From positions 2,046,001-2,110,000 of the forward strand of contig JABYQQ010000004.1 in NCBI GenBank assembly GCA_022605405.1: 64,000 nucleotides of DNA. The letters are read 5' to 3'. Positions 48,798 through 60,399 of this stretch are shown piece after piece. The position numbers and the translations under genes are program-made. The notes beneath the pieces are model-generated. The model ran no database searches, had not been told where the DNA came from, and saw nothing but the letters and a program-made list of their open reading frames with translations. How positions within the stretch are numbered: position 1 is the first letter of the stretch; every line of letters starts with the position of its first letter. This DNA comes from Earliella scabrosa. Lineage: Eukaryota > Basidiomycota > Agaricomycetes > Polyporales > Polyporaceae.

Positions 48798-49410
48798 CTA
48801 TTCCGGAGCATATTCGACAACACCGCCCGCATCTATCCTACCCCGTCTAACCTTCTCACCCTTAGCACGGAGTAAGTCCTCAACCGTCTTCAACTTCCCG
48901 TCCTGTGTGCTCTCCTTGAACCAGCCCAGGTGATCGGCAATGAGATGCCTATACAGGCAGCAACACTGAGTCTACAGATGTCCGACAGTACTTCGAATGA
49001 ACTCACCTGTTCTTGCATCCCGGACACTGGACGATCACAATCCCCCTCTCATAACTGCGCCTGGTGAACTGGTGCGTTGAGCGGGTGTGACACGCCTCAA
49101 CTGTGCATGTAAACGTCATGGCCAGTCGAGGCTCCGGGACCTCGAGTTTGATGTGGGACTGAGGTTCGGACGAGGCTGCGACTGCAGGTTCGGATTTTGG
49201 GATTTCAGGAGCAAGATGTGGAGGTGGATTGCCCTGCAGCCGACATAGTGTAGATGAGAAGGTCCGACGGTTCGCGAGCGATCTCGTTGCGTTGAGAGGG
49301 TGAACACGGCGATTGATGAGAGGGAAATGGGACAACCGAGGAATAGACGGTAGGTGTCGATGCCAGGATTTTGAGCAGGCCGAACGCAAGGGAAGCATGG
49401 TGGCAATCAT
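48798..49410 (-). CDS. ZIM17: Zim17/Tim15 (DNL zinc finger), mitochondrial Hsp70 escort
   Basis: A matrix protein that keeps mitochondrial Hsp70 soluble and active, supporting protein import and Fe-S cluster formation. Two exons meet at a 50-60 bp intron after CPGCKNR. The long N-terminus (MLPLRSACSKSWHRHLPSI, RRTFSSTLCRLQ) is a presequence with a likely cleavage zone. The DNL finger begins MTFTCTVEACHTRSTHQFTR, with the first Cys pair four residues apart. GIVIVQCPGCKNRHLIADHL has the second pair CPGC and the family motif, with DHL in place of DNL. GWFKESTQDGKLKTVEDLL and GGVVEYAPE complete the domain; the stop is at 48798-48800. The start could be the ATG at 49408-49410 or the one four codons later. 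Convergent with GRX5. Confidence 0.93.
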
Positions 49411-49814
49411 AAGCTCGAACAGAAAGCACTAGTAGTGGTCAAGGCGAACTGGTGACGGTTGAGAGTCAGTAGAAGTGAGTATGCCACGAAGCAGTGAGTG
49501 CTAACCTTAGGCTGACTAAGATTCAGAACTTCAGGAAGGACTGCCACGTGCGCCGGGCCCCGCGCTCCGTCGAACACCGCGGCGATCTCGACGCGTCGCT
49601 TGTCGAGTCCCCTCCATAAGTAGACGTCGACATGTCCATGTTGGTAGTCTAGCGGATAGTACGTGTGCGGAGACTCGCATAGCTGCCTGGTGCATACTAC
49701 AATACCGCTGACAATGAAATGACGATCATATCTCCACATTCCTAGCAACAAGGATATCATTCGAGGACTGTTCTGAGTCGGATCAGGCTGCAGGTGTTGT
49801 GCTCCTAACGGCAT
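49407..49814 (-). CDS. Unassigned ORF between ZIM17 and ADE17
   Basis: An open frame beginning MPLGAQHLQPDPTQNSP and continuing RMISLLLGMWRYDRHFIVSG, TYYPLDYQHGHVDVYLWRGL and AAVFDGARGPAHVAVLPEVL. Alternating hydrophobic residues and a balanced composition suggest a real small beta-rich protein rather than a shadow. I do not recognise the family. The frame is open to a TGA that overlaps the ZIM17 ATG by four bases, but a GT donor after NLSQPK at about 49511 may mean the true 3' end is spliced. An upstream ATG (in a different frame, opening MADTIEIKT) could be a first exon. It would share a short divergent promoter with ADE17. Confidence 0.4.
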   Translation of the reverse strand: MPLGAQHLQPDPTQNSPRMISLLLGMWRYDRHFIVSGIVVCTRQLCESPHTYYPLDYQHGHVDVYLWRGLDKRRVEIAAVFDGARGPAHVAVLPEVLNLSQPKVSTHCFVAYSLLLTLNRHQFALTTTSAFCSSL

Positions 49815-50022
49815 GTCTTCAAGTCTTGATCTCAATCGTGTCCGCCATTTGGTAGCAACCTCAGCGAGTGCGTGAAATCTGACAGTGAAAGGCGCGTCGC
49901 CAGGAGTGCACGAGTACGAATTTGAAGTTGAGCCTATCGCGGCACGATCTTGGATCGCGATCTAGCGTAGCGAATTTTGAGTTCGCGCGTAGATCCTATT
50001 GCCACCTCTCCTCCAGACCGCC

Positions 50023-52247
50023 ATGTCCGTCCCAATTGGTGCGCCCTCACTCGAGCACTCTGCGGTTGTATACTGATGCAAGAAAAGCGCTACTATCCGT
50101 CTACGACAAGACGAATCTCCTCGATCTCGCTAGCGGGCTGCATGGCGCGGGTGTCCGACTCCTTGGATCAGGCGGGACTGCAAAGAAAATACGGGAGGCA
50201 GGCATACCCATCGAGTGAGTCAAAGGGTCCTTGTTGTGGCTGAGGGTGAGGATGCTAGATGCATGCGCAGGGATGTCGCGGACATCACGAAGGCTCCGGA
50301 GATGCTCGGCGGACGAGTGAAGACTCTTCATCCTGCTGTGCATGGAGGTGAGCTCGGCTAGATCATCCCTCCACTGGACGCGCACATAGCCACTCGCATC
50401 TGCAATGATCAGGCATCCTCGCTCGCTCAATCCCCTCGGACGAGAAGGACCTGCAAACCCAAGGAATCTTTCCCATTGCCATCGTTGTGTGCAACCTTTA
50501 CCCGTTCACGTCGACGATCGCGCAGCCTGGCTGCACCCTCGCGGACGCGGTCGAGGAGATCGACATCGGAGGTGTGACCCTCTTACGCGCGGCCGCGAAG
50601 AACCACGAGCGCGTCTCGGTGCTCTCCGATCCCGCCGACTACACCGAGTTTCTCGAGGCGTGGAAGGCGGGAAATGGTGATGTCGGACAGGCGATCCGAA
50701 GCAAACTCGCACTCAAGACGTTCGAGATGACGGCCAAGTATGACGATGCGATCAGTGGCTACTTCAGGGAGCAATACGCATCGTCCGATCTACCGAAGGA
50801 GAAGCTCCCGGGCCCCGTCCAGCGCACCACTCTGCGTTACGGTGCTAACCCTCACCAGAAGCCTGCTCAGGCATTCGTAACTGAGGGCGAGCTACCGTTC
50901 AAGGGTACGTTCTTCTCATCTCCGTTAAAAGTCGCCAATATGTATTCAACGCCGTTCAGCCCTGTGTGGTTCTCCTGGCTACATCAATTTGCTTGATGCT
51001 CTCAACTCGTATGCACTGGTCAAGGAGCTTTCTGAAGCACTCAATCTTCCGGCTGCGGCGTCCTTCAAGCACGTCTCCCCTGCAGGTGCCGCTGTTGGCG
51101 TCGAGCTCAACGAGGTCGAAAAGCAAGTCTACGGTGTTGATGACCTGAAGGAACCTCTCACGCCGCTTGCTTCAGCATACGCTCGCGCTCGAGGTCAGCA
51201 GCGGCTTGCTTTGCATCTGAACACGATCGTACTCATGAATGTATCCAGGTGCCGATCGCATGTCGTCATTTGGTGATTTCATCGCTCTTTCTGCGCCTTG
51301 CGATCTGGCAACCGCGCGCATCATCTCGCGCGAGGTTTCGGACGGCATCATTGCACCTGGCTATTCCCCAGAAGCCTTCGAAGTCCTGTCTAAAAAGAAG
51401 GGCGGCAAGTATTGCGTCCTGCAGGTTCGTCTTTCGATCCTTAGTATCGTCATGATAATCTCGTTGGCGTCGCGTGTGCCTGACTTGTCTTCAGATCGAC
51501 CCCAATTACAAGCCAGGCGAGATTGAAACCCGTCAAGTGTATGGCGTGTCCCTTCAGCAGCGGAGGAACGATGCCAAAATTGACGCCAACCTGTTCACCA
51601 ACATTGTAACGAAGAACAAGGAGGTCTGCCATCTCCCATTTCCGGACCTTCTTCCCCATCACTGACCACCCCCCCTCGCTCCAATCGCCATATAGTTGAC
51701 AAACCAAGCTCTCACCGACCTCATCGTTGCCACCCTCGCCCTGAAGTACACACAATCGAACAGTGTGGCATACGCCTACCGTGGCTCGATCATCGGCATT
51801 GGTGCGGGCCAGCAGTCGCGCATCCATTGCACACGTCTTGCGGGCACCAAGGCCGACCTCTGGTGGCTCCGGCACCACCCTCGCGTACTTGCACTACCAT
51901 TCAAGAAGGGTGTGAAGCGAGCCGAGAAGGCGAACGCCATTGATCTCTTCGTCGCGGGCGAGCCGCTCGAGGGCGGCGAGAGGGCGCAGTGGGAGGCCAT
52001 GTTTGAGGAGGTCCCTACGGCTCTCACGCAGGAAGAGCGCACCGCGCATGCGAAGCAGCTCGATGGCGTCGCTTGCTCGAGCGACGCATTCTTCCCGTTC
52101 CCCGACAATGTGCACCGCGCGCGCAGGAGTGGCGTCAAGTACCTTGCTGCGCCGAGCGGGAGCGTCATGGACCAGGAGTGTATCAAGGCGGCCGACGAGC
52201 ATGACATCGTGTTCGCGCACACGTCTCTGCGCTTGTTCCACCACTGA
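50023..52247 (+). CDS. ADE17: Bifunctional AICAR transformylase / IMP cyclohydrolase
   Basis: Catalyses the last two steps of de novo IMP synthesis: formylation of AICAR by 10-formyl-THF, then ring closure. A 49 bp first intron (50039-50087) joins ATG-started MSVPI to [20 protein letters not shown], the normal N-terminus. The cyclohydrolase domain shows [55 protein letters not shown] and [19 protein letters not shown]. The transformylase domain has [27 protein letters not shown] (with the catalytic Lys-His), [60 protein letters not shown] and [12 protein letters not shown]. It ends [13 protein letters not shown]. All catalytic segments are present. Fungi carry one or two copies (ADE16/ADE17), and the symbol is used for the family. 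Confidence 0.97.
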
Positions 52248-52534
52248 TGACCATGCGGATGAGGAGGGAAAGGTAGTCAAAACAACTTGTATCATCATAG
52301 ATCCGATTCAATCACAACACACAAGAGGTTCCAACCGCATCGTACACGAGGACATTGTACCGAGTTTTAACTCGGGTTGCATGAGCAAGGCGTGATAGCG
52401 GTACATATAGCAGAGATACAGGGCAGGAAAGCATGTAGACACAAATCAATCCATCTAGATCGTTAGCGGACCGTCCAACATAACTTTGCCTCAAGGCACT
52501 TCCTCAGACCTCCAGCGAACAGCAAGCAGCTCAT

Positions 52535-54828
52535 CTATTCTGATCGCACAGCCTGAATACTTGAGAAGTCGAACTCCGTCATCCTCCAAACAGGATATTC
52601 GCGCGCGCCTTGGTCGAAGCGACCCCAGTTGATCCACCACTCTTCGGCGGCGTCCCCTGCGTCGTAACCGAATATCTCCGCGATTTCCTCGAATTGGCCC
52701 TTGAGCATGCCCTCGTCCCACTCGTCCAGCTTCCGGCTCATGTCTTCGTCACGGGCATCAGCCTCCGGCCCGTCTGGCAGGACCACCATGTGCGCGTTCG
52801 CAAGGTCTGCCAGCTTTACGAGAGCGCAGCGACGCTGACGAAGCTCTTGATATGCGCTCATGAACGAAGGGATCTGGTCTGTCGTGCTGAGGTGCGAGAA
52901 GAGGGACCCAAACACAACTGCATCCTCCACGGCCATGCTTCCCGTGTGGGATCCACAAGGCTGGTGGGTGTCGTCGCTGAGTATACCCTGATACACGACG
53001 AGCTTATTGGACACTCACGTATGATGGATGTGCAGCGTCACCAAGCAAGACAACGCGACCGGTACTATCCAGCCAGGTGTGGTTCTCATTCTCACGAGAC
53101 ATGAATTGGGTACGGATGAGCTGGCCGCCTGGCACGAGGGAGACGAGCCGTCGCAACCTGTAACATCGTCAGACTCTCCACCGGAATTATAAGTAGTGTG
53201 GCTGGCTCACAGTGGGCTATCGGTGTCCACTAGCGCTGTGTCCACTGGTACCAGCTCGTTCCAGTTCTCTTCGCCGCCTTGTTCGAGCCCATCGAGGCCG
53301 CGCCAAGAGTAAATACTGATGAAGAACTCTTTCTTGCCTCGCTACGGTCCACGTGAATGATAACGTCATTCACAGACGTTTGTCAGACGTACGACGAAGT
53401 GTCCTTCGTGAAACAATCAGCGATAGTCTCTTGCCCTGATCGTAGAGATTCACATACCACTGAAGCACCGATGTGGTGACATCCACATTGTCCACTGCCG
53501 CGGAGTGAGATGTCATTGATTGGCTCGTAATTCCAGTGACCAAACCACATCTCACCTCATCCACATGAAGGGTTCGTTCAAGTTCCGGATCTTGTAGAAT
53601 GTCTTCCGCTTTGACAACCCCGACATAAACCGTCAACCCACCAGGCTTGGGTCGATCGGGCTCGCCGAGCACGACTTCCCGTACCATGCTCTGGGATCCA
53701 TCCGCACCAATAATGATGTTCGCATACAGGATTTCGCCACTTGTGAGAACGACCTTCGGATTCGGCTGGGCGTCCGTTCCGGGATGAATCGTTGCTACTG
53801 CGGCATTTAGGTCTACTCGCGCCCCAGCTCCCGTCGCGAGCTTGTATAACAATTGGATCAGGTCGTCGTGCTGTATCGCAAGGTCCGCATTGTTACGCGC
53901 AAGCAGGATGTCGATAGACTCACGTGCATCAGGAGGAACTCCCCGCCGGTCTCTGCCATGACTGTCGGCTTCCATTCCAAGAGGCCCACATCTTCTCCCG
54001 TTCGTACTGTCAAGACATGTGTCATTCAGCCGCCATCCAACGCATAGGTACGCAAATAGCCATCATCAACGGTGGACTTCCAAGATAAGAGGAATCTCAT
54101 CATCTGGGATCCTATACTTTTCCCCACCCAATATGACTTGCGGATATCAGGACCCCTGAATAATGTATAGGCGTTGTGGTCATCGTACGGTACGTACGAA
54201 GCAGGGATGTTCGCCGTAATCCAGCCAGTCAGGCACCGGAGACTTGGGCTCATGGACGACGGATTAATCTCGATCTGAGAAGCGAGAACTCGGCGATTAT
54301 AGGGCGTGAGGTCATTGCTCCCGAGTCTCACAGTGCCACAGCTCCAAATTGCTCCCATCTAGGCCCCGCAAACTGGACTGCAGTGCGACTAGCCGCTAGC
54401 TTTCGCAAGCGTATGCAAGTGCCGGAGCGAGCCTGAGATCTTAGTGGAGGTGGACATGACTCACCTCGACGAAACGGCGAGCGCACGTTTCGAGCGGCAA
54501 CCTTCATGAGCTCTTCTTCGCCAACCCATTGTCGTAAAATCTTGCTGAGGTTGGGGGGTACCCGATGACCACCGCTCGGTGCGTTATAATCGTGTTTTTC
54601 TAGAACCCTGACCCGATGACCCGCGCTGCTAAGAGCATAGGCGACGGCAAGACCGCCGACACCTGTAGATCAATGCCAGATCAGCGTGACGCGCTCTACT
54701 AGCATGTCAAAGATACCGGGACCGATGTTGGGCGCTCGATAGTGGGCTCGAGAGGAACCATGACACTTACCGCCGCCAACTACGAGAAAGTCAAGTGTCA
54801 GAGAGGCTTTGCGGATCACGACGGGCAT
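52535..54828 (-). CDS. FAD-dependent aromatic monooxygenase, tandem copy 1
   Basis: A group A flavoprotein hydroxylase (salicylate-hydroxylase-like) using FAD and NAD(P)H with O2; substrate unknown. The start ATG at 54826-54828 gives MPVVIRKASLTLDFLVVGGG. The next exon gives GVGGLAVAYALSSAGHRVRV, completing the GxGxxG dinucleotide motif, with VLEKHD supplying the ribose-binding acidic residue. Then come GGHRVPPNLSKILRQWVGEE, a 458 bp intron (54007-54464), GEDVGLLEWKPTVMAETGGE, HDDLIQLLYKLATGAGARVD and IIIGADGSQSMVREVV (DG motif). LDSTGRVVLLGDAAHPSY is the FAD-contacting GD motif. The C-terminus reads DAGDAAEEWWINWGRF, with the stop at 52535-52537. No signal peptide. Head-to-tail with two paralogues downstream on the map. 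Confidence 0.9.
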
Positions 54829-56505
54829 GGCTGAGGTAGAGAGAGAGAAAGAGGGGAGGAGTGACGAGAGCTTGGGAATTTTGTGGAATGCATAGCCAGG
54901 TCATCATCGAAGATGCACAGGGGAAACTGGCGTTGGTCTGGTAACGTGTACTGTGGACTTGATTGGCCGTCACGCCTTCCTGTCGCAGCTGCTGCCCAAA
55001 GAAGTTGTGCCGTGAGATATTGTGGTGTAGAGGGAGATGGACGGCACCCACGCTGCAGTCATCACGAAGTTACCATGTATGTACTCCTTCGTGGGATCCG
55101 CTGCACTCAGCTGCGTGAGGCGTGACCACAGCTCGCTCACAGGCGTCGTGGGTTATTCCCGTGACAGTCGTCAGCTGCTCGTCCGATTCGGAGGAAGCTT
55201 GAGGTACAGACATGCGGATTGTCATCCCTAGGACTCGGAGGAATCGCCCGGGGACTCCGGACTGTTTGTTTCCCACGAGACCTACCTACGAGGCTACGCC
55301 AATTTAAGTCCCAGCATCTGTCAGCAACTCGTTGCACCGGTTCAGAGTGTAGAGTGTTGCTCACTCGCACAAGTGCCCACGTCCACGGATGAACGTTGCG
55401 AGGTCCAGCCACCCTGACTAGGCACGCAGCTCCAGGAACGCAGATGTACGTACTTTCGCGTCACATACCGGGCCTCGGGGAGCGACACTCTCGCGCGCAT
55501 GCCTCTTTCTGGTGTTCCGATACACACGACCGCCACTGGCAGCGCGCGCCCGACGACATTTCAAACCCAATCGGCGCGCCCACCACCCCTTTCCGCGGAG
55601 GTGCAGCCGGCGCGAGCGACATCGACAGATGCGCTCGACACACCCCGGTCACCACGCCGTCGCAAGCCGGATCTGTCTGGCACATTGGGTATGAGCGCGA
55701 GCATCAGGGGAAGCACGGCGCATCCACTCACCGACTTCCCACACGAGCAGCTTCGCAGCTTCTTATCACGTGGCGCTGGGCATAGAGGCCCCCGCAGGAA
55801 GGCGTCCCGCCTGTATGGACGGTGTTCGCAAGCATGCAAGGCCTCACAGGATTTGCGCGAATCGCATCGCCACTGAAGGCCGCACACACGAACCAGTCAC
55901 GGAACCTTGCCCTTGAAGAGCAACCTCCGTCCCTAGTTTTGAGCGCGTGATGCCCATGGCGGGAAGTTCGGTGGCGGATTTGCGGAGAGGATCGTCCTGG
56001 ATCGTCGTGCCCTTCGCGCGCATCAGGGTCAAAAACGGTGTGGTTTCAGGAACCGGATGCGACCACTGCTGCTGCATTGCAAGAGAGAGATATGTAGGAT
56101 ACATGCGGGTAGGGTATGCGGGGGGCGTAAGAGTCACATAGCGGATATCTACGAAGATGGTGCGGTCAGACGTTGCATCGCAAGAACGGTGGGCAGGCAC
56201 TAGTGTGCTAGTATGTGACAATATGGAACTCGCCGAGATGTGGTTGGAACCAAGAGGCGTGGACTAGATGATGCATGGGAGCCTGGGGTGATATACAGAC
56301 GATTAGACTGGTCGGTGCGTCGCACAGCAAGGAGAGCAAGTGAGGATTAGGGGAGTAATGCATATGTCGTCAAAATATGGGTGCGCTGAAGATCCAATAC
56401 AAGAGATCTGCTCGGGTCAATCAATTTTAGGGGACGCATCTATGGACATTCGACGTGCGTACTCACTGCTGTGGTCGTCTGCAAGAAAGACCAGGTATCG
56501 ACAGC
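54829..56505. other. 1.7 kb spacer between monooxygenase copies 1 and 2
   Basis: The promoter of copy 1 and 3' flank of copy 2. The plus frame at 55499-55876 (125 codons, Ser/Pro/Arg-rich, ending in basic residues) and the acidic segment near 55231-55270 are open but unrecognised and have no convincing start or splice chain. Confidence 0.4.
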
Positions 56506-58862
56506 TCACTGTTCTTCCGCTTCCTCCTTGGTGACGCCAGCAAACGAAAAGCTCGAAAAGTTCGACACGGCCGAGTAGTCGCGCACGTTCTCGTGGAAGC
56601 GCCCCCAGTTGATCCACCACTCCTCCGCCGCGTCGCCAGCGTCATAGCCGAAGATCTCTGCGATCTCCTCGAACTGCGCCTTGAGCATGCCCTCGTCCCA
56701 CTCGTCTACCCGATGCCCGAGCACCTCATCGCGAGCGGCCGCTTCTGGGCCGTCGGGCATGACCACCATCTGCCCGTTCCTGATGTCGCCCATGTTGACC
56801 AGCTCGCACCGCTTCTGGCGCAGCTCTTGGTACGCGTTCAGGAAGGACGGGATCTGGTCGAGTGTTGATAGGTGCGAGAATAGTGACCCGAGGACGACGG
56901 CATCTTCTGCGGCCATAGCCCCAGCATGCGTGCCTCCGGGCTGTGGTCCGTGGTCGTCAGCAGCATACGAAGAAAGCGAACAATAATGTGACTGACATAT
57001 GGTGGGTGCGCTGCATCACCCAACAGCACGATCCGCCCGGTCGAATCAATCCAGTCCTCGACCCCATCTTTACGCAGCATATACCGTGTGCGAATGAAGC
57101 TGGGGGCCATGCCAATCAGCTTCTGTACTCTGCAATGATGGTCAGTAAGCACGGCGCGAGGGGAGAAGGCGCTCTCTCGGGACGTACGCAGATCCGTGAT
57201 TTTCGCGGTTGATCTTGTCGGTGGGGAACAGCTCCCGCCAGCTCTCCTCGCCCCCTTGCTCCAGTCCATCAAGGTTGTTCCAGGAGTAGATGCCGATGTA
57301 GTACCCTCTCCTTCCCCCACCCTGATCACCGAAGCCGAACGAATGAGTCTCGACAACCGCACAAACCTGTGAACACGTACCACGGGATGACCTGAGCACC
57401 GCAGCATGAGTTTCACTACAAATCCACCGATAGTAAACGGCAGCCAACTCACCGCAAAACGCTCGATGTGGTGACATCCAGATGGGGAACTAGCGGTCCG
57501 ATGAGTACAAGCACAACTGTCATGCCGGACATTCAGACGCACCTCGTCCGCGTCCAACAGCGCGCGCAATTCCGGATCATCATGCATAAGCTCGGCGTCC
57601 ACAATGGACGTGTACACCGTCAGCCCTCCGGGCTTGGCGTCGTCGTCTTCGTCGAGCACCACCTCCCGCACCATACTCCTCGAGCCGTCCGCCCCGATGA
57701 GGATGTCCGCAGTGAACACCTCGCCGCTCGCGAGCGACACGCTTGGGTTTGGGACCGCATCCGAGCCCTGATGGATTGATGTGACCTCTGAGTTGAAGTG
57801 CACCTTGGCGCCCGCGTCCGTCGCGAGCTTGTAGAGGAGCTGGATGATGTCCTCGTGCTGCAAGGCGGTCTCGCCATGAGGGGGTGATGGTCGTTCGCGG
57901 GAGAACCTTCCGACGACTTACGTGCATCATGAGGAACTGGCCGCCCGTCTCCGCCATGACTGCCGGCTTCCAGTGCAAATAGCCGACGTTCTCACCCGTG
58001 CGCACTGTTCGTAGAGAGCGGATCAGAACGTCAGCCCAGAAGTGCGTGTACGTGATTATTGCAGGCAGGAGGCGAGAGCCCCGTCTGCACCCGACAGACT
58101 AGAATCCGCATCGATGGCTGGCATCGATAACTGAAGTTTGCAGAAGTCCGTCGGACGCAGAAGACGACGGCGAAGACTGGGCTTCTATGTCCGGTCATTA
58201 AGCCTGAGGGTATATGTTGGGGGATTGCCCTCCCTCGTTCGTCGAGCTTCTCGTCGACCGGTCTTCTGCCGCTCGATTGAATAGCGCGCTTCCAAATGGC
58301 GACTGTCGCGATGGGTCGGGGCGCCCGCGAATGCACAGCGCAGATGGCGACATCACGGTGACCGAGACGGCGACCGCACCGCGTCTTACGACCCGCCCTC
58401 TCGCTGCGGACATCCCAGACCAGCACACGTCTCGCGGCTGCAGCAGTGCGGTACGGCGGCGACCACTTGCGGTACGAACGCGCGGACAGAAAGCAGAAAG
58501 GGACTCACGATTGTTGAACGGCGTGCCGACGCACGGTATCGACAACCTCGTCAGCTCCTCCTCGCCCACCCACTGCCGCAGGAGCTTGCTGAAGTTTGGC
58601 GGGACGCGGTGGCCGCTGCTGAACTGTTTGAGGTCGTACTTCTCGAAGACCGTGACGCGATGGCCCGCGCTGCTGAGCATGTACGCGATCGCGAGGCCAC
58701 CGATGCCTGTCGCAGGGAGCGGAGAGAGGCAAGTGTATCAGCTCGAGAGGGCGCACGAGCCTAGGCACTAATTAATGATGCCATTATGGACACACAGCAC
58801 TGACCTCCGCCGATCACGATAAAGTCGAGCGTGAGCGCAGCAATTCTTGTGACGATGGGCAT
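56506..58862 (-). CDS. FAD-dependent aromatic monooxygenase, tandem copy 2
   Basis: Paralogue of the gene at 52535 with the same exon plan. The start ATG at 58860-58862 gives MPIVTRIAALTLDFIVIGGG. The dinucleotide fold continues IGGLAIAYMLSSAGHRVTVF with EKYD. SSGHRVPPNFSKLLRQWVGE and TPFNN precede a 504 bp intron (58005-58508). GENVGYLHWKPAVMAETGGQ follows, then QHEDIIQLLYKLATDAGAKV, ADILIGADGSRSMVREVV (DG motif), NLDGLEQGGEESWRELFPTD and STGRIVLLGDAAHPPY (GD motif). It ends AEEWWINWGRFHENVRDYSA with the stop at 56506-56508. A YYIGIYSWNNLDGL segment matches copies 1 and 3. All FAD-site residues are retained, so it is probably active. Confidence 0.9.
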
Positions 58863-60399
58863 GGCGGGAGCGGACGCGTCGGTGGAATCGGTGGGAGAGG
58901 GAGAAGAGGGCGGCGTGTGCCGCAGAGCTGACGAGAGGCTCGTATTCAAGGACATGTTGGCGTCAGTGGGAGGACGAGATGGTCGAGCTGGCGAAAGAAG
59001 CTCGGCTGTCCCCGACGTGAGGGCGCGCACAGACACCCGACCGCTTTCGCCGATCACCGTGGCCGAAGAGAATGGAACCATCAGCTGGCCCCCTCAATAT
59101 CTCCTGCACGGGACGCGGTGACTAGTGACTGTCAGATCACGTACGTGCGTCAGAAAAAAAAAACTCAAGAGACATACGCACTTGCCGCATTCGGGCATCC
59201 TGCAGCGTCGCGGAGCCAAATTTTTGCTTCTACGGGCTCGACGGGATCAGGAACATGCACGAGCCCCCCAACACGAGCCCAGAACGACCACCTGGGGAGC
59301 CTGGGAGACCTGGCGAATAGATGGGCTTATCACGCCCACCAGCCAACAGCAGCTGCCTGATCCGCGATAGAATTGCCAGGTAAACCCGACTCCCACGACC
59401 ATTGTATTCCGACATTGCGGCCTGGAACGGACGGGATGTCGACCGCGCGCGTGCTGGCGCTCGGGGGACCGGAGGTATGAAGTAAGGAGCGTTATGGTTG
59501 TGCCGTGAATGTATGCACTGGCAAGCACACCCTGCTGCAGCATGTGCGGCCGCGTTCGTCGGCGGGAAACGCCCTTTATTGTCTCTGTGCGCGCCTGGAG
59601 GTCGACGAGGGCCCGCGCAGCTCGTGGGGGTTGTCAGGCCGCGCCAGCTGTCGCGGAATCGCCGGGCGGGGCCCAAGCGAGGCAGGGCGGGCGCAGGGGA
59701 AGAGGGTGGAGGCGGGCGAGAAAGGCAACGCACTCACGCGGGAGTGGGGCGATAGCGGTGCCGAGGGGAAGCATGATGGACGGAGCCTGATCAGGGTGGG
59801 CGACTGCAGGGGACATGGGAGAAGTGCGCAAGACGCCACCAACGCTCCCTCTGAATGAGCTGGCGTCTCCCCGCGCCACAATGCTCGCACAGGCGCCTAC
59901 CCACGGCCACTCGCTAGCCGTCTATGGCCAAAACGGAACAGGCATCACAGGCGAGGACCGCATGAGTGCAGTGGTGCGCTAGAATGCCGCGTTCTTTGAT
60001 ACATGTCGGCGATGCAGGGTGCAGAGTAAGTACATATGGACAGATCCGGGCATTCAAATGGTACGTACGCGTACTCCACGCAAACTAGTAGATTGTGTGT
60101 AACAGATGGTCGTAGGCAGTAGACGGTGTAGTAGGTAGCGATGGGAAGCACTGTCAATATGGAAGGAGGAAAAGGAGTGGAGCATGACCACCATTCAGCG
60201 CGCGGGACGACACATCAAACGGTGAGCGGCATGACAAATAACGGCGTAGAACGGAGAAAGAGCAGAAAAAACATACGAAGCATGGGCGGAGACGGCAGGT
60301 CATGCAGAACGATGACCCGCAGGAGTACAAGGGAACCAGGCTCCAGCCTAGCAGCGGGCGACCGCCGTCGGGTCACCGTACCACAACGGACGTGCGAGC
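58863..60399. other. 1.5 kb spacer between monooxygenase copies 2 and 3
   Basis: Contains an A10 run at about 59154-59163 and GC-rich, Arg/Ser/Pro-type open frames around 59500-59880 that I do not consider genes. Holds the copy 2 promoter and the copy 3 terminator region. Confidence 0.4.
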
